The notes: a model not told the origin generated them from the sequence alone. Positions 37,769 to 47,855 are shown, counted from the stretch's first letter. The stretch is DNA of 64,000 nucleotides from Chitinimonas taiwanensis DSM 18899 (GCF_900119825.1 NZ_FPKR01000010.1:124001-188000), one strand, 5' to 3'. Numbers and translations: made by a program.

Positions 37769-39397
37769 TTACAGCATCAGCCGGCGGATATCGCCGAGCA
37801 CTTGTGCGAGATAGGTGGTGAAGCGAGCCGCCGAGGCGCCGTCGATCACGCGGTGGTCATAGCTGAGCGACAGCGGCAGGATCAGGCGCGGCGCGAATTC
37901 GCTGCCATTCCAGACCGGCTTGATGCTGGACTTGGACACCCCAAGAATCGCCACTTCGGGCGCATTCACAATCGGTGTGAAGGCCGTACCGCCGACGCCA
38001 CCGAGCGAGGAGATTGAGAAGCAGCCGCCCTGCATTTCGGCTGGCAACAGCTTGCCGTCACGTGCCTTGGCGGCCAGCGCGCCCGATTCGGCGGCCAGTT
38101 CCAGCAGCGACTTCTTGTCGGCATCGCGAATCACCGGCACCACCAGGCCATTCGGCGTATCGGCGGCAAAGCCGATATGGAAGTACTGCTTGAGCACCAG
38201 ATTGTCGCCATCGAGCGAGCTGTTGAACTCGGGGAATTTCTTCAGCGCGGCCACCACGGCCTTGATCAGAAAGGCCAAGGGGGTGATCTTGAGGTTCTGC
38301 TTCTTCAGCTCCTCACCCATTTCCTTGCGGAAGGCTTCCATCTCGGTGATATCGGCTTCGTCGAACTGGGTGACGTGCGGAATCATCACCCAGTTGCGGG
38401 CCAGATTGGCACCCGAAATCTTCTTGATACGGCTGAGCGGCTTGTTCTCAACCGGGCCGTACTTGGCAAAGTCGACCTTGGGCCAGGGCAGGAGGTCCAG
38501 GCCCACGCCCGAACCATTGACCGGTGCAGGGCCGGCGGCCACGGCGCCACTCATCACGCTCTTCACGAAGGCCTGCACATCGCTGGCGACGATACGGCCC
38601 TTGGGTCCGGAGCCCTTGACCTTGCCGAGGTCCACACCGAGTTCACGGGCGAACTTGCGCACCGAGGGGCTGGCATGGGCGGCCTTGAAGCTGGCCTCAT
38701 CGACCTTGGCGGCCGCGACCGGGGCGGCAACGGCTGCCGCAGCGGCCACCGGGGCAGCGGCTGGTGTAGGGGCTGGCGCGGCAGCGGCTGGTGCCGGTGC
38801 TGCTGCGGGGCTGGCCACCGGGGCAGTGCCCGCTGCGGCCAGGGTCAGGATCAGCGTGCCTTCCGATGCCTTGTCGCCGACCTTGATGGCCAGGCTCTGC
38901 ACCACGCCGGCGGTGGGCGAGGGCACTTCCATGCTGGCTTTGTCGGTTTCCAGGGTAATCAGCGAATCATCTTTCTTCACCGTATCGCCGACCTTGACGA
39001 AGACCTCGATCACATCGACGTTCTTCGCGTCGCCGATATCCGGCACCTTGACTTCCACCGTGCTGCTGGCGGCTGCGACAGGCGCAGCGGCCGGAGCTGG
39101 GGCAGGTGCTGGCGCGGCGACCGGTGCTGCGGCAACGGGCGCGGTAGCAGCGGCGCCAGCGGCTTCGATCAGCACGATCAGGCTGCCTTCCGAGACCTTG
39201 TCGCCCACCTTGATACGCACTTCCTTGACCACGCCGCCGGCTTCGGCCGGTACTTCCATGCTGGCCTTGTCGGTTTCCAGGGTGATCAGCGAATCATCTT
39301 TCTTGATCACATCGCCAGCTTTCACAAAGACCTCGATCACATCGACGTCTTTCACGTCCCCGATATCGGGTACTTTCAGTTCGATCAGATTGCTCAT
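37769..39397 (-). CDS. aceF: pyruvate dehydrogenase E2, dihydrolipoamide acetyltransferase
   Basis: A 542-residue core subunit of the pyruvate dehydrogenase complex. Two lipoyl domains (about 3-75 and 115-188), each with ETDKASMEV, are separated by Ala/Pro-rich swinging linkers. A peripheral-subunit-binding domain follows ([20 protein letters not shown], near 245-280), then the acetyltransferase domain ending [15 protein letters not shown] with catalytic His and Asp. The second ATG (39397) is chosen because AGGAA lies 6 nt upstream; an ATG at 39403 overlaps that site. It sits between aceE (122 bp) and lpdA (9 bp). Confidence 0.95.
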   Translation of the reverse strand: MSNLIELKVPDIGDVKDVDVIEVFVKAGDVIKKDDSLITLETDKASMEVPAEAGGVVKEVRIKVGDKVSEGSLIVLIEAAGAAATAPVAAAPVAAPAPAPAPAAAPVAAASSTVEVKVPDIGDAKNVDVIEVFVKVGDTVKKDDSLITLETDKASMEVPSPTAGVVQSLAIKVGDKASEGTLILTLAAAGTAPVASPAAAPAPAAAAPAPTPAAAPVAAAAAVAAPVAAAKVDEASFKAAHASPSVRKFARELGVDLGKVKGSGPKGRIVASDVQAFVKSVMSGAVAAGPAPVNGSGVGLDLLPWPKVDFAKYGPVENKPLSRIKKISGANLARNWVMIPHVTQFDEADITEMEAFRKEMGEELKKQNLKITPLAFLIKAVVAALKKFPEFNSSLDGDNLVLKQYFHIGFAADTPNGLVVPVIRDADKKSLLELAAESGALAAKARDGKLLPAEMQGGCFSISSLGGVGGTAFTPIVNAPEVAILGVSKSSIKPVWNGSEFAPRLILPLSLSYDHRVIDGASAARFTTYLAQVLGDIRRLML

Positions 39398-39519
39398 TGT
39401 CATTTCCTGTGAGGGGTGAGGTGTTGGGCGCGCGCTAGGCCAGCCGGCGCCCGATCAGGCAGCGTGGAGTGGGCAGGGCCGCCAGGGGCCGCACACCGCA
39501 CTCCGCTCGCCTCACGCTC

Positions 39520-42174
39520 TTAAACAGTCCAGGGAGCCGGCTTGCTGGCGTCGATGCCGTACTTGGCAATCGCCTCCGCCACCTTGCTGCGCGGCAGGCT
39601 GCCTTCGTCGGCCAGCGCCTTCAGGGCGGCCACCACCACATAGTGGCGATTCACCTCGAAGAAGCCGCGCAGCTGCTCGCGCGTATCCGAGCGACCGAAG
39701 CCGTCGGTGCCGAGCACCACATAGCGGTTCGGCACATAGGCGCGAATCTGCTCCGCATACAGGCGCATATAGTCGGTGGCCACCACCAGTGGGCCCTTGC
39801 TGTCCTTGAGCAGCTGGGTCACATAGGGCAGCTTCGGCTCGGCCGCCGGGTTGAGCATATTGTGGCGCTCGGTGGCGATGCCATCGCGGGCCAGCTCATT
39901 GAAGCTCGGGCAGGACCACAGATCGGCTTCCACGTCCCAGTCGGTCTTCAAGAGTTCGGCCGCGGCGATCACTTCATTGAAGATGGTGCCCGAACCGCCA
40001 AGCTGCACACGCAGATCGCCCGCGCCGCCTGCCTTGAGCTGGTACATACCCTTGACGATGCCGGCTGCCGCGCCTTCCGGCATGGCCGGATGCTCGTAGT
40101 TCTCGTTCATCAGGGTCAGGTAGTAGTAGACGTCCTCCTGCTCGGCATACATGCGGCGCATGCCGTCCTGCACGATGACCGCCACTTCGAAGCCGAAGGT
40201 CGGGTCGTAGCTGATGCAGTTCGGGATGGTGGCCGAGATCAGGTGCGAGTGACCGTCCTCATGCTGCAGGCCTTCGCCATTCAGCGTGGTACGGCCCGCG
40301 GTGCCACCCAGGAGGAAGCCGCGCGTACGCATATCGCCAGCCAGCCAGGCCAGGTCGCCCACGCGCTGGAAGCCGAACATCGAGTAATAGATGTAGAACG
40401 GAATCATCGGCACGCCGTGCGTGCTGTAGCTGGTGCCGGCGGCAATCCAGTCGCACATGGCACCGGCTTCATTGATGCCTTCCTGCAGGATCTGGCCGTC
40501 TTTCGACTCCTTGTAGAACATCAGCTGGTCGGCATCTTGCGGCACATACTTCTGGCCTTCCTGGTTCCAGATACCCACCTGGCGGAACAGGCCTTCCATG
40601 CCGAAGGTGCGCGATTCGTCCGGCACGATGGGCACGATGTGCTTGCCGATCTGCTTGTCCTTCAAGAGCTGGGTCAGCATGCGCACGAAGGCCATGGTGG
40701 TCGAGTATTCCTTGCCGGCACCCGAACCCTTGAGCAAGGCGTCAAAGCTGGCCAGTTCCGGAATTGGCAGCGCATAGGCCTTGGTGCGGCGCTGCGGCAG
40801 ATAGCCACCGAGGGCCATGCGGTGCGCGCGCATGTATTCGAGCTCGCGCGAGCCTTCCTCGAACTTCACGAAGGGCACGTTCTCGAGCTGATCGTCGGGC
40901 ACTGGGATGCCGAAGCGGTCGCGGAACTGCTTGATCGAGTCGATATCCAGTTTCTTTTGCTGGTGGGTGATATTCATCGCCTCGCCGGCCGAGCCCATGC
41001 CATAGCCCTTGACGGTCTTGGCCAGGATGACGGTAGGTTTGCCATTCGGGGTGCTGGCCTGCTTGAAGGCCGCGTAGATCTTGGCTGGATCGTGGCCGCC
41101 GCGGTTCAGGTCCCAGATGTCCTTGTCCGACCAGTCCTTGACCAGTTCCTTCAGCTCAGGGGTGTTGAAGAAGTGCTCGCGCACGTAGGCGCCGTCGCGC
41201 GCCTTCATCACCTGGTATTCGCCGTCGACGATTTCCATCATGCGCTTGGGCAAGATGCCCTTCTTATCGCGCGCGAACAGGGCGTCCCACTTGGTGCCCC
41301 ACACCAGCTTGATCACATTCCAGCCCGAACCGCGGAATTCGCCTTCCAGCTCCTGAATGATCTTGCCGTTGCCGCGCACCGGGCCATCCAGGCGCTGCAG
41401 ATTGCAGTTGATCACGAAGACCAGATTGTCGAGTTTCTCGCGACCGGCCATGCCGATGGCGCCCAGCGATTCCGGCTCGTCCATCTCGCCGTCGCCGCAA
41501 AATGCCCATACCTTGCGGTTATCGGTCTGGGCCATGCCGCGGTCCTGCATGTACTTCATGAAGCGGGCCTGGTAGATGGCCAGGATGGGACCCAGGCCCA
41601 TCGATACCGTGGGGAACTGCCAGAAGTCCGGCATCAGCCACGGGTGCGGATAGCTGGACAGACCCTTGCCGCCCACTTCCTGACGGAAGTTGTTCAGCTG
41701 CTCCTCGCTCAGGCGGCCGAGCAGATAGGCGCGCGAATAGATGCCGGTGGCCACATGGCCCTGCACGAAGATCAGGTCGCCGCCATGGCCTTCGCTCGGC
41801 GCGTGCCAGAAGTGGTTGAAGCCCACGTCATACAGCGTGGCGGCCGAGGCGAAGGAGGCGATATGGCCGCCCACATTGGTGTGCTTGTTGGCACGCACCA
41901 CCATGGCCATCGCATTCCAGCGCGTGTAGGCGCGGATCGTATGCTCAAGCGCGGTGTCGCCCGGGAAGGCCGGTTCGCTCTCCACCGGGATGGTGTTGAT
42001 GTACTGGGTGGTGGCGCTGTAAGGAATATTCGCGCCCTTTTGCGACGCTTCCTCGATCAGCTGCTCAATCAGGAAGTGCGCGCGCTGTGGGCCTTCCGCA
42101 TCAATCACGCCATCCAGCGCTTCCAGCCACTCCCGCGTTTCAACGGGGTCGAGATCGTGCTTTTGCTCTGCCAT
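39520..42174 (-). CDS. aceE: pyruvate dehydrogenase E1 component
   Basis: An 884-residue homodimeric thiamine-diphosphate enzyme that decarboxylates pyruvate and acetylates E2. The ThDP/Mg motif runs from GDGEMDEPES to VINCNLQRLDGPV. HFWHAPSEGHGGDLI near the N-terminus, the TVKGYGMGSAGEAMN loop and the C-terminal ATDYMRLYAEQIR..LGTDGFGRSDTR are typical of the AceE type. AAGG is 8 nt before the start. A candidate -10 (TATAAC, minus strand, 42204-42199) lies 25 bp upstream, without a good -35. It is the first gene of aceE-aceF-lpdA. Confidence 0.97.
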   Translation of the reverse strand: MAEQKHDLDPVETREWLEALDGVIDAEGPQRAHFLIEQLIEEASQKGANIPYSATTQYINTIPVESEPAFPGDTALEHTIRAYTRWNAMAMVVRANKHTNVGGHIASFASAATLYDVGFNHFWHAPSEGHGGDLIFVQGHVATGIYSRAYLLGRLSEEQLNNFRQEVGGKGLSSYPHPWLMPDFWQFPTVSMGLGPILAIYQARFMKYMQDRGMAQTDNRKVWAFCGDGEMDEPESLGAIGMAGREKLDNLVFVINCNLQRLDGPVRGNGKIIQELEGEFRGSGWNVIKLVWGTKWDALFARDKKGILPKRMMEIVDGEYQVMKARDGAYVREHFFNTPELKELVKDWSDKDIWDLNRGGHDPAKIYAAFKQASTPNGKPTVILAKTVKGYGMGSAGEAMNITHQQKKLDIDSIKQFRDRFGIPVPDDQLENVPFVKFEEGSRELEYMRAHRMALGGYLPQRRTKAYALPIPELASFDALLKGSGAGKEYSTTMAFVRMLTQLLKDKQIGKHIVPIVPDESRTFGMEGLFRQVGIWNQEGQKYVPQDADQLMFYKESKDGQILQEGINEAGAMCDWIAAGTSYSTHGVPMIPFYIYYSMFGFQRVGDLAWLAGDMRTRGFLLGGTAGRTTLNGEGLQHEDGHSHLISATIPNCISYDPTFGFEVAVIVQDGMRRMYAEQEDVYYYLTLMNENYEHPAMPEGAAAGIVKGMYQLKAGGAGDLRVQLGGSGTIFNEVIAAAELLKTDWDVEADLWSCPSFNELARDGIATERHNMLNPAAEPKLPYVTQLLKDSKGPLVVATDYMRLYAEQIRAYVPNRYVVLGTDGFGRSDTREQLRGFFEVNRHYVVVAALKALADEGSLPRSKVAEAIAKYGIDASKPAPWTV

Positions 42175-42457
42175 CTTGGGTACCTTGTGGGTCTGTTTGT
42201 TATACGGTGGACAGCAAGCGCACCCGGGCCGCGCGCAGGGCGGCCGTGCAGGGCTGTGCTTGCAGATAGAGGGTGGCGCGCGCAGCGCACGAAGCGCTGC
42301 CCGTTGCCGGGAAGGGGGGCCGAATGGGTTTCGGCGCAGCGAGGAATGGGCGCGTCAACGCTATCTCTTCATTGCTTGGGTTTTACTGGGCCAGCCAAGC
42401 TGGCACGCTGGGCCCTTGAGGGCCTCTTGCAGTAATGCGGTGCTGCCAAATGAAACC
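42175..42457. other. non-coding leader between aceE and the SHOCT-protein gene
   Basis: Nearly 300 bases without a supportable gene. It should hold the aceE promoter and 5' leader (minus strand). The only box I can point to is TATAAC at 42204-42199. I found no PdhR-like operator, and the rest is GC-rich with no conserved structure I recognise. Confidence 0.5.
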
Positions 42458-42486
42458 GGCCGGGACATCGCGAGGACATCCCGGCC
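42458..42486 (-). terminator. stem-loop after the SHOCT-protein gene
   Basis: GGCCGGGA and TCCCGGCC (plus-strand arms 42458-42465 and 42479-42486) form an 8-bp stem with a 13-nt loop just after the stop codon. A loosely T-rich tail (GGTTTCATTT) follows on the minus strand. Confidence 0.55.
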
Positions 42487-42492
42487 TGGGGC

Positions 42493-43404
42493 TTACAGGT
42501 CCTTCACGATGGCCGCACGCTTCTGTTCGTACTCGGCATCGTTGATCAGGCCGTTGTCTTTCAGGCGCTTGAGTAGCATCAGGCGTTCTTCGGCCTTGCT
42601 CAGCGGCGCGGCCGGCAGGACGGCCTGCGGCGCGCTGGGTGCGCTCTGCGTCACCGGGGCTGCAGGGGCGGCCACCGGCGCAGCAACGGGTGCTGGTGCG
42701 GCGACGCTGGGTAGCGGGGCCGGGGCGGCGGCTGGCAGCGTGGCGGGCTTGAAGGTGGTACCGCTGTCGGCTGCCGCGCCACCCTGGTAGGTCTTGGGTG
42801 GCTCGCTGGCCAGGGCGGTGCTGATATCGATGCTAATCCAGTCGGGACGGTTATTGACGATCTCGGCACCATTGCCGCTCAGCAGCGTGCAGCCCATACC
42901 ATTGACCGGTTTGATACGGCTGCCGTGATTGATCGGGCGGCGGTTGCCGGTGGCGTGGTAGTAGGCGAGGTCGGGTGCATCGCCGCACATACCGGCCAGC
43001 AGGTTCAGGCGGCCGTTCTCGACAAACAGGCGGCCGGCATTCAGCTCTCGCGCCATGAAGAACAGGCCACCGGGGCGGAAGGAGGTGACGAACTGCACGT
43101 CATCGCCCGGCTGGGCCTTGGCAAACAAGGGCAGCAGATTACGCGACAGGCGCTCGACTTCATTGGCGCTGAAGTAGGGCTGCGGCGTCTTGTCATCTTC
43201 GCGCTTGTAAATGCGGCTGAGCAGATTGCTCAGCTGTTCGGGAGAGAACACCACCGGGTGGTTATTGGTGGCATTCACTGCCTCCAATTTCACATAGTCG
43301 TCACTTTCCGACCACATCTTAGTGGTGTCGATGGCCAGGGCACCGCTGCTCAGGAAAAGGCAGGCCGCAAAGCTGGCCAACCGGGTCGAAAACGCATGCT
43401 GCAT
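42493..43404 (-). CDS. exported protein with C-terminal SHOCT domain
   Basis: A 303-residue protein of unknown function. The signal peptide (MQHAFSTRLASFAACLFLSSGALA) leads to a globular region (about 25-200) containing IDTTKMWSESDDYVKLEAVN and GMGCTLLSGNGAEIVNNRPDWISIDI. A Pro/Ala-rich linker (about 215-265) and a C-terminal SHOCT module (EERLMLLKRLKDNGLINDAEYEQKRAAIV) complete it. SHOCT modules are short oligomerisation or interaction domains, usually found at protein ends. The globular part matches no family I recognise. It lies 85 bp after pgi in the same direction. Confidence 0.75.
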   Translation of the reverse strand: MQHAFSTRLASFAACLFLSSGALAIDTTKMWSESDDYVKLEAVNATNNHPVVFSPEQLSNLLSRIYKREDDKTPQPYFSANEVERLSRNLLPLFAKAQPGDDVQFVTSFRPGGLFFMARELNAGRLFVENGRLNLLAGMCGDAPDLAYYHATGNRRPINHGSRIKPVNGMGCTLLSGNGAEIVNNRPDWISIDISTALASEPPKTYQGGAAADSGTTFKPATLPAAAPAPLPSVAAPAPVAAPVAAPAAPVTQSAPSAPQAVLPAAPLSKAEERLMLLKRLKDNGLINDAEYEQKRAAIVKDL

Positions 43405-43489
43405 GCCTGTCTCCAGATCAAATCAAAGGTAAGCAAGGCTGACGTTATAACGCAAAGCGCTAGGCTCTGCATCGTGGTCAACCGCGCCT

Positions 43490-45148
43490 TTAGAGTTTTT
43501 GCTTTCCGTTCAGGGCCTTGCGTACATAGGCAATCAGCGCCTGGGTGGAGGCGTCGTGTTCGCCGCTCCGGTCAGCGTCCCTGAGCTCGGCTTCAATAGT
43601 CTTGGCCAGCTGCTTGCCCAGCTCTACGCCCCACTGGTCATAGGAGTTGATACCCCACACCACGCCCTGCACAAAGACTTTGTGCTCATACAGCGCAATC
43701 AGGCTGCCCAGGCTGGCCGGGTCGAGCTGGTCGAGCAGAAGGGTATTGGTGGGGCGGTTGCCATCAAATACCTTGTGCGGCACCAGTGCCTCGAGCGCTG
43801 GGCCGCTGAGGCCCTGGGCGCTCAGCTCGGCGCGTACCTCCGCCTCGTTCTTACCGCGCATCAGCGCCTCGGTCTGGGCTAGGAAGTTGGCGAGCAAGAT
43901 GGTGTTGTGCTCGGCCGAACTCTTCGGGTTGGCCAGGGCGGCGATAAAGTCGATCGGTACCAGCTCGGTGCCTTGGTGTAGCAGCTGGTAGTAGGCATGC
44001 TGGCCATTGATGCCCGGCTCACCCCAGATGACTGGACCGGTATGGTAGTCGGCGCGCGCGCCATCCAGGCGTACCGACTTGCCGTTCGACTCCATGTCGA
44101 GTTGCTGCAAATAGGCCGGCAGGCGGTGCAGCGGCTGGTTATAGGGCGAGATCAGCTGGGTGCTGGCACCCATGCCATTGATATAGAAGATGCCGAGCAG
44201 GGCCAGGATGACCGGCAGATTCTGCTCGAGCGGCGCCTGCTGGAAGTGCTGGTCCATTGCATGCGCGCCGGCCAGCAGGGTACGGAAATGGTCGGGGCCG
44301 ATATACAGCAGGATGGGCAGGCCGATGGCCGACCAGAGCGAATAGCGGCCGCCTACCCAGTTCCAGAAGCCGAACATATTGGCGGTGTCGATGCCGAAGG
44401 CGCTGACCGCCTCGGCATTGGTCGATACTGCCACGAAGTGCTTGGCCACCGCCGCTTCGCTGCCCAGCTTGTCCACCAGCCAGGCGCGTGCGGCACGCGC
44501 ATTGGTCAGCGTTTCCTGGGTGGTGAAGGTCTTGGAGGCGACGATGAACAGCGTGGTGGCCGGGTCGAGCCTTTCCAGCACGCTGGCCAGCTGCCAGCCA
44601 TCCACCGTGGAAACGAAATGCATGTTCAGCGCGGCGGCACCGAAGTCCTTGAGTGCCTCGCAGGCCATGAAGGGACCGAGGTCGGAGCCGCCGATGCCGA
44701 TATTGACGATATCGGTGATCGCGCGGCCATCGTGCCCCAGCCAGGCGCCGCTACGCACCTTGTCGGCAAACGCGCTCATGCGGGCGAGCACTGCCTGCAC
44801 CTCGGGCACCACATTCACACCATCCACCTCGATCACGCTGCTGGCCGGCGCACGCAGCGCGCTGTGCAGCACGGCACGACCCTCGGTGCGGTTGATGGCC
44901 GTGCCCGCGAACTGCTCGCTGCGCTTGCTTTCCACGCCGGTGGCGCGGGCCAGTGCGAACAGGTTGGCCATCGCCGCGTCGTCGATGCGGTTCTTTGAGT
45001 AGTCGAGCAGGATGCCGCAGGCCTTCAGGCTGAAACGCTCGGCCCGGCCCGGATCGCTAGCGAACGCGGCACGCAGGTCGATCTGTTTGAGCTGGCTGGC
45101 TTGTTCCAGCAGGGTTTGCCAGGCGGGCAGGGCGGTCAGTGCAGTCAT
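43490..45148 (-). CDS. pgi: glucose-6-phosphate isomerase
   Basis: A 552-residue cytoplasmic isomerase interconverting glucose 6-phosphate and fructose 6-phosphate. The signatures [34 protein letters not shown], the catalytic-Glu region MESNGKS and the C-terminal [14 protein letters not shown] are intact. Length is normal for the bacterial long type. It is the last gene of the leftward zwf-pgl-glk-hexR-pgi cluster, 127 bp after hexR. In a strain using the Entner-Doudoroff route it recycles fructose 6-phosphate back to glucose 6-phosphate. Confidence 0.96.
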   Translation of the reverse strand: MTALTALPAWQTLLEQASQLKQIDLRAAFASDPGRAERFSLKACGILLDYSKNRIDDAAMANLFALARATGVESKRSEQFAGTAINRTEGRAVLHSALRAPASSVIEVDGVNVVPEVQAVLARMSAFADKVRSGAWLGHDGRAITDIVNIGIGGSDLGPFMACEALKDFGAAALNMHFVSTVDGWQLASVLERLDPATTLFIVASKTFTTQETLTNARAARAWLVDKLGSEAAVAKHFVAVSTNAEAVSAFGIDTANMFGFWNWVGGRYSLWSAIGLPILLYIGPDHFRTLLAGAHAMDQHFQQAPLEQNLPVILALLGIFYINGMGASTQLISPYNQPLHRLPAYLQQLDMESNGKSVRLDGARADYHTGPVIWGEPGINGQHAYYQLLHQGTELVPIDFIAALANPKSSAEHNTILLANFLAQTEALMRGKNEAEVRAELSAQGLSGPALEALVPHKVFDGNRPTNTLLLDQLDPASLGSLIALYEHKVFVQGVVWGINSYDQWGVELGKQLAKTIEAELRDADRSGEHDASTQALIAYVRKALNGKQKL

Positions 45149-45246
45149 CGGTCGGTATCTGGTTCAGTCAAAAGGCGCGCGGCGCCGGCTGGCTTGGTGC
45201 GCGGCAGCGTGGGCGGGCGAGTCGCCGCCGCAGTGCTGCCTAGCGG

Positions 45247-45285
45247 TCTTCAACAATCTTCTTCAGCGATCTTCTTCAGCGATCT
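45247..45285. repeat. 13-bp tandem repeat over the hexR stop codon
   Basis: Two identical 13-bp units TCTTCAGCGATCT (45260-45272 and 45273-45285) are preceded by a degenerate third copy, TCTTCAACAATCT (45247-45259). The hexR stop codon (45276-45278) lies inside the array, so copy-number changes would alter the 3' region rather than the protein. Confidence 0.8.
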
Positions 45286-46124
45286 TCATAGCCGCGTACG
45301 CGGCGTTCCTTCAGATTGCGCTTGATCTTCTCGAGCTGGTCGATCAGCTCCGGCCCGCGGCGTAAGGCCACGCCCACGGCCAGCACATCGATCACCACCA
45401 GGTGGACGATGCGGGTGATCATCGGCGAGTACAGATCCGGGTCTTCCGGCGTATCGGCGTACAGGGTCACATTGCAGCGCTTGGCCAGCGGCGAATTGGA
45501 ATGAGTGATGCCAATCACATGCGCGCCGGCTTCACGCGCCAGCTCCACCGAGCGGATCAGGTCGATGGTGCGGCCGGAGTTGGAAATCGCCACCACCGCG
45601 TCACCCGGCTTGAGCAGGGAGGCCGACATGCCGTGGATGTGTGGGTCGGAGTAGGCAATGCAGGGCACGCCGAGGCGGAAGAATTTGTGCTGCGCATCCT
45701 GAGCCATGATGCCGCTATTGCCGAGGCCATAAAATTCGATCTTGCGTGCCTTGGCCAGGATGTCGACCGCCTGCTCGATCGCATCCGGGTTCAGCTCATT
45801 GCGCGTGCGCATCAGGCTGGAAATGGTGTTGTCGAACAGCTTGGCGGCCAGGTCATGCGCGGTATCGCTCATCTCCACCGCGCTGTGCACATAGGGCACA
45901 CCCGACACCAGGCTGCGGGTCAGGCGCAGTTTGAAATCCTGCAGGCCGGTGCAGTCGACCGAGCGGCAGAAGCGGATCACGGTCGGCTGCGAGACGGTGG
46001 CCATCTCGGCAATCTGCGCAATCGGCGCATGGGCAACAAAATTCGGCTGCGACAGTACCAGCTCGGCCACCTTGCGCTCTGACTTGGACAGCTCGTTCAG
46101 CAGCGATTTGATCTTTTCCAGCAT
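45276..46124 (-). CDS. hexR: RpiR-family regulator HexR
   Basis: A 282-residue transcription factor. The N-terminal RpiR helix-turn-helix (1-77: LSKSERKVAELVLSQPNFV..ATVSQPTVIRFCRSVDCTGLQDFKLRL) is followed by a sugar-isomerase (SIS) domain (about 120-265: YGLGNSGIMAQDAQHKFFRLG, VVAISNSGRTIDLI). HexR represses central carbon genes by binding TGTARTnnnAYTACA sites and is released by 2-keto-3-deoxy-6-phosphogluconate, the Edd product and Eda substrate. GAGGAGA lies about 10 nt upstream of the ATG. Location inside zwf-pgl-glk-hexR-pgi, opposite edd-eda, and the operators in the shared control region fit that role exactly. Confidence 0.95.
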   Translation of the reverse strand: MLEKIKSLLNELSKSERKVAELVLSQPNFVAHAPIAQIAEMATVSQPTVIRFCRSVDCTGLQDFKLRLTRSLVSGVPYVHSAVEMSDTAHDLAAKLFDNTISSLMRTRNELNPDAIEQAVDILAKARKIEFYGLGNSGIMAQDAQHKFFRLGVPCIAYSDPHIHGMSASLLKPGDAVVAISNSGRTIDLIRSVELAREAGAHVIGITHSNSPLAKRCNVTLYADTPEDPDLYSPMITRIVHLVVIDVLAVGVALRRGPELIDQLEKIKRNLKERRVRGYEDR

Positions 46125-46156
46125 ATTTTTCTTGTCTCCTCGCCCGTGGCCACGAC

Positions 46157-47149
46157 TTAGGCGTGGCGCACGGCCAGTGCATCGAGTGCCGCTGCAGTAC
46201 CGCGCAGGGCGGGGTTCTTGGCCACGATCACGAAACTGGGGACCGCGGCCAGGTAGTTGGAGAAACGCCCCTTCTGTTCAAAGCGTTTACGGAAGGCGGA
46301 GCTGGCGAAGTACTCACCGAGGCGCGGCACGATGCCGCCACCGATATACAGGCCGCCACGCGCACCGAGCGTGATGGCCAGATTGGCCGCCGCACTACCG
46401 AGCATCGCGCAGAAGGTGTCGACCACCTCCTGGCAGAGCGGGCAGCTGCCGGCCAGCGCGCGGCTGGTGATATCGGCTGCGCTCAGGTTCTCGTTCGGCT
46501 GGCCGTTCAGCTCGGCCAGTGCCTTGTAGATATTGAGCAGGCCAGGGCCGGACAAGAGGCGTTCAGCCGAGACATGGCCGTATTCGCGCCGCAGGATGCG
46601 CAGAATCTCGTCTTCCTTGTCATTGAAGGGCGAGAAGGATACATGGCCGCCTTCGCCCTGCAAGGGAATCCAGCGCGGCGCTTCGCCCGGCTGGTGGGCG
46701 GGAATCAGCCCGGACACACCAAGGCCGGTGCCCGCACCCAGCAGCGCAATCGGCAGATCGGGGTTCTTTTCGCCGCCACCCACCTTGACCAGTTCGTCTT
46801 CGTCCAGCACCGGCAGGCTTAGCGCCAGCGCGGTGAAGTCGTTCAGCACGCGGAATTCGGCCAGACCCAGCTGGGCCTTGAGCTCGGCTTGCGAGAAGGC
46901 CCAGTGGTTATTGGTCATCTTGATCGCGTCGCCGGCCACGGCGGTGGCGATGCCGATCGCGCACCAGACCGGCTGCACGCCGAGCGGATCGAGATAGCAG
47001 CGCGCTGCTTCGTAAAAGCCGGGAAAGTCGGCACAGACGAGGTTGCGCTCATCGCTGATAGAGGCGCCTTCGTGGCGGATCAGTGCAAAGCGGACATTGG
47101 TGCCGCCGACATCGGCGAGCAGGCGGGGATAGGTGTGGGCAAACGACAT
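46157..47149 (-). CDS. glk: glucokinase
   Basis: A 330-residue ATP-dependent glucokinase of the E. coli Glk type. It phosphorylates free glucose, here probably glucose released from maltodextrins by the cytoplasmic alpha-glucosidase. LLADVGGTNVRFAL is the phosphate-binding loop; VLNDFTALALSLP, GAGTGLGVSGL and GEGGHVSFSPF carry the sugar-binding and catalytic residues. Start at 47149 (MSFAHTYPRLLADVGG), 7 bp after the pgl stop, indicating tight coupling. hexR begins 32 bp downstream. Confidence 0.95.
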   Translation of the reverse strand: MSFAHTYPRLLADVGGTNVRFALIRHEGASISDERNLVCADFPGFYEAARCYLDPLGVQPVWCAIGIATAVAGDAIKMTNNHWAFSQAELKAQLGLAEFRVLNDFTALALSLPVLDEDELVKVGGGEKNPDLPIALLGAGTGLGVSGLIPAHQPGEAPRWIPLQGEGGHVSFSPFNDKEDEILRILRREYGHVSAERLLSGPGLLNIYKALAELNGQPNENLSAADITSRALAGSCPLCQEVVDTFCAMLGSAAANLAITLGARGGLYIGGGIVPRLGEYFASSAFRKRFEQKGRFSNYLAAVPSFVIVAKNPALRGTAAALDALAVRHA

Positions 47150-47156
47150 GGCTGTA

Positions 47157-47855
47157 TTACTCGGCCCAATACATATGGCAGACGCCGCTGGCGGCATCAA
47201 ACACACGGGCAATGGGCAGGCGATCGGTGGGGGCCGCCATGGCGGCGTCGAAAATGGCTTTCTTCTTTGTGCCGGTCAGGTGCAGGAAGAGATTGCGCGA
47301 ACGGACGATGGCGGCCAGCGTCAGGCTGATGCGCGCGTAGGGCGCGCTGGTCGGATTGACCGCGGCAACCTGGCGCGGGTTGTCCAGCGCAGCGGCGCTG
47401 GCCAGCTCGGCCGAGCAGGGAAAGAGGCTGGCGGTGTGGCCGTCTTCGCCCATGCCGAGGATTAGCACATCGAAGGGCTGAGGAATCGGTGCCAGCGCGG
47501 CTTCGACTGCGTCGAGGCCGGCTTCCGGCGTGGCGGCCGCGGTCTTTAGGCCGACGAAGTTGGCGGCTTCCACCTGGTATTTGAGCAAATGCTCGCGCAC
47601 CAGGCGCTCATTGCTGTCTTCATGGTCGGCGGGCAGCCAGCGGTCATCCACCAGCGTGATCCACACGCGGCTCCAATCGAGGCGCATCTGGCGCAGCTGC
47701 TGGAACATGCCGACTGGCGTGCGTCCGCCCGATACGGCAAGGCTGGCCACGCCGCGTTCGCGCAGCGCGGTTTCCAGCGCGGCAGCCACTTCGCGCGCCA
47801 GGCAAATATCCAGATCGACACGCGAGTCGTAGTCATGAATGCGGAGGTCGGCCAT
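47157..47855 (-). CDS. pgl: 6-phosphogluconolactonase
   Basis: A 232-residue enzyme of the DevB/SOL type hydrolysing 6-phosphogluconolactone, the Zwf product, to 6-phosphogluconate. LAVSGGRTPVGMFQQL, ITLVDDRWLPADHEDSN and LILGMGEDGHTASLFP are the family motifs. Start at 47855 (MADLRIHDYDSRV); the frame continues upstream but without a better start. It lies between zwf (102 bp, with a stem-loop in the gap) and glk (7 bp). Confidence 0.94.
   Translation of the reverse strand: MADLRIHDYDSRVDLDICLAREVAAALETALRERGVASLAVSGGRTPVGMFQQLRQMRLDWSRVWITLVDDRWLPADHEDSNERLVREHLLKYQVEAANFVGLKTAAATPEAGLDAVEAALAPIPQPFDVLILGMGEDGHTASLFPCSAELASAAALDNPRQVAAVNPTSAPYARISLTLAAIVRSRNLFLHLTGTKKKAIFDAAMAAPTDRLPIARVFDAASGVCHMYWAE

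Noticed and set aside
39469-42435. A very long open frame on the plus strand opposite aceE (nearly 1000 codons)
   Set aside because: It is antisense to an unmistakable aceE with intact ThDP and catalytic motifs. Its product is His/Ala/Gly/Arg-rich with no recognisable domain, as expected from the codon bias of a GC-rich gene read backwards.
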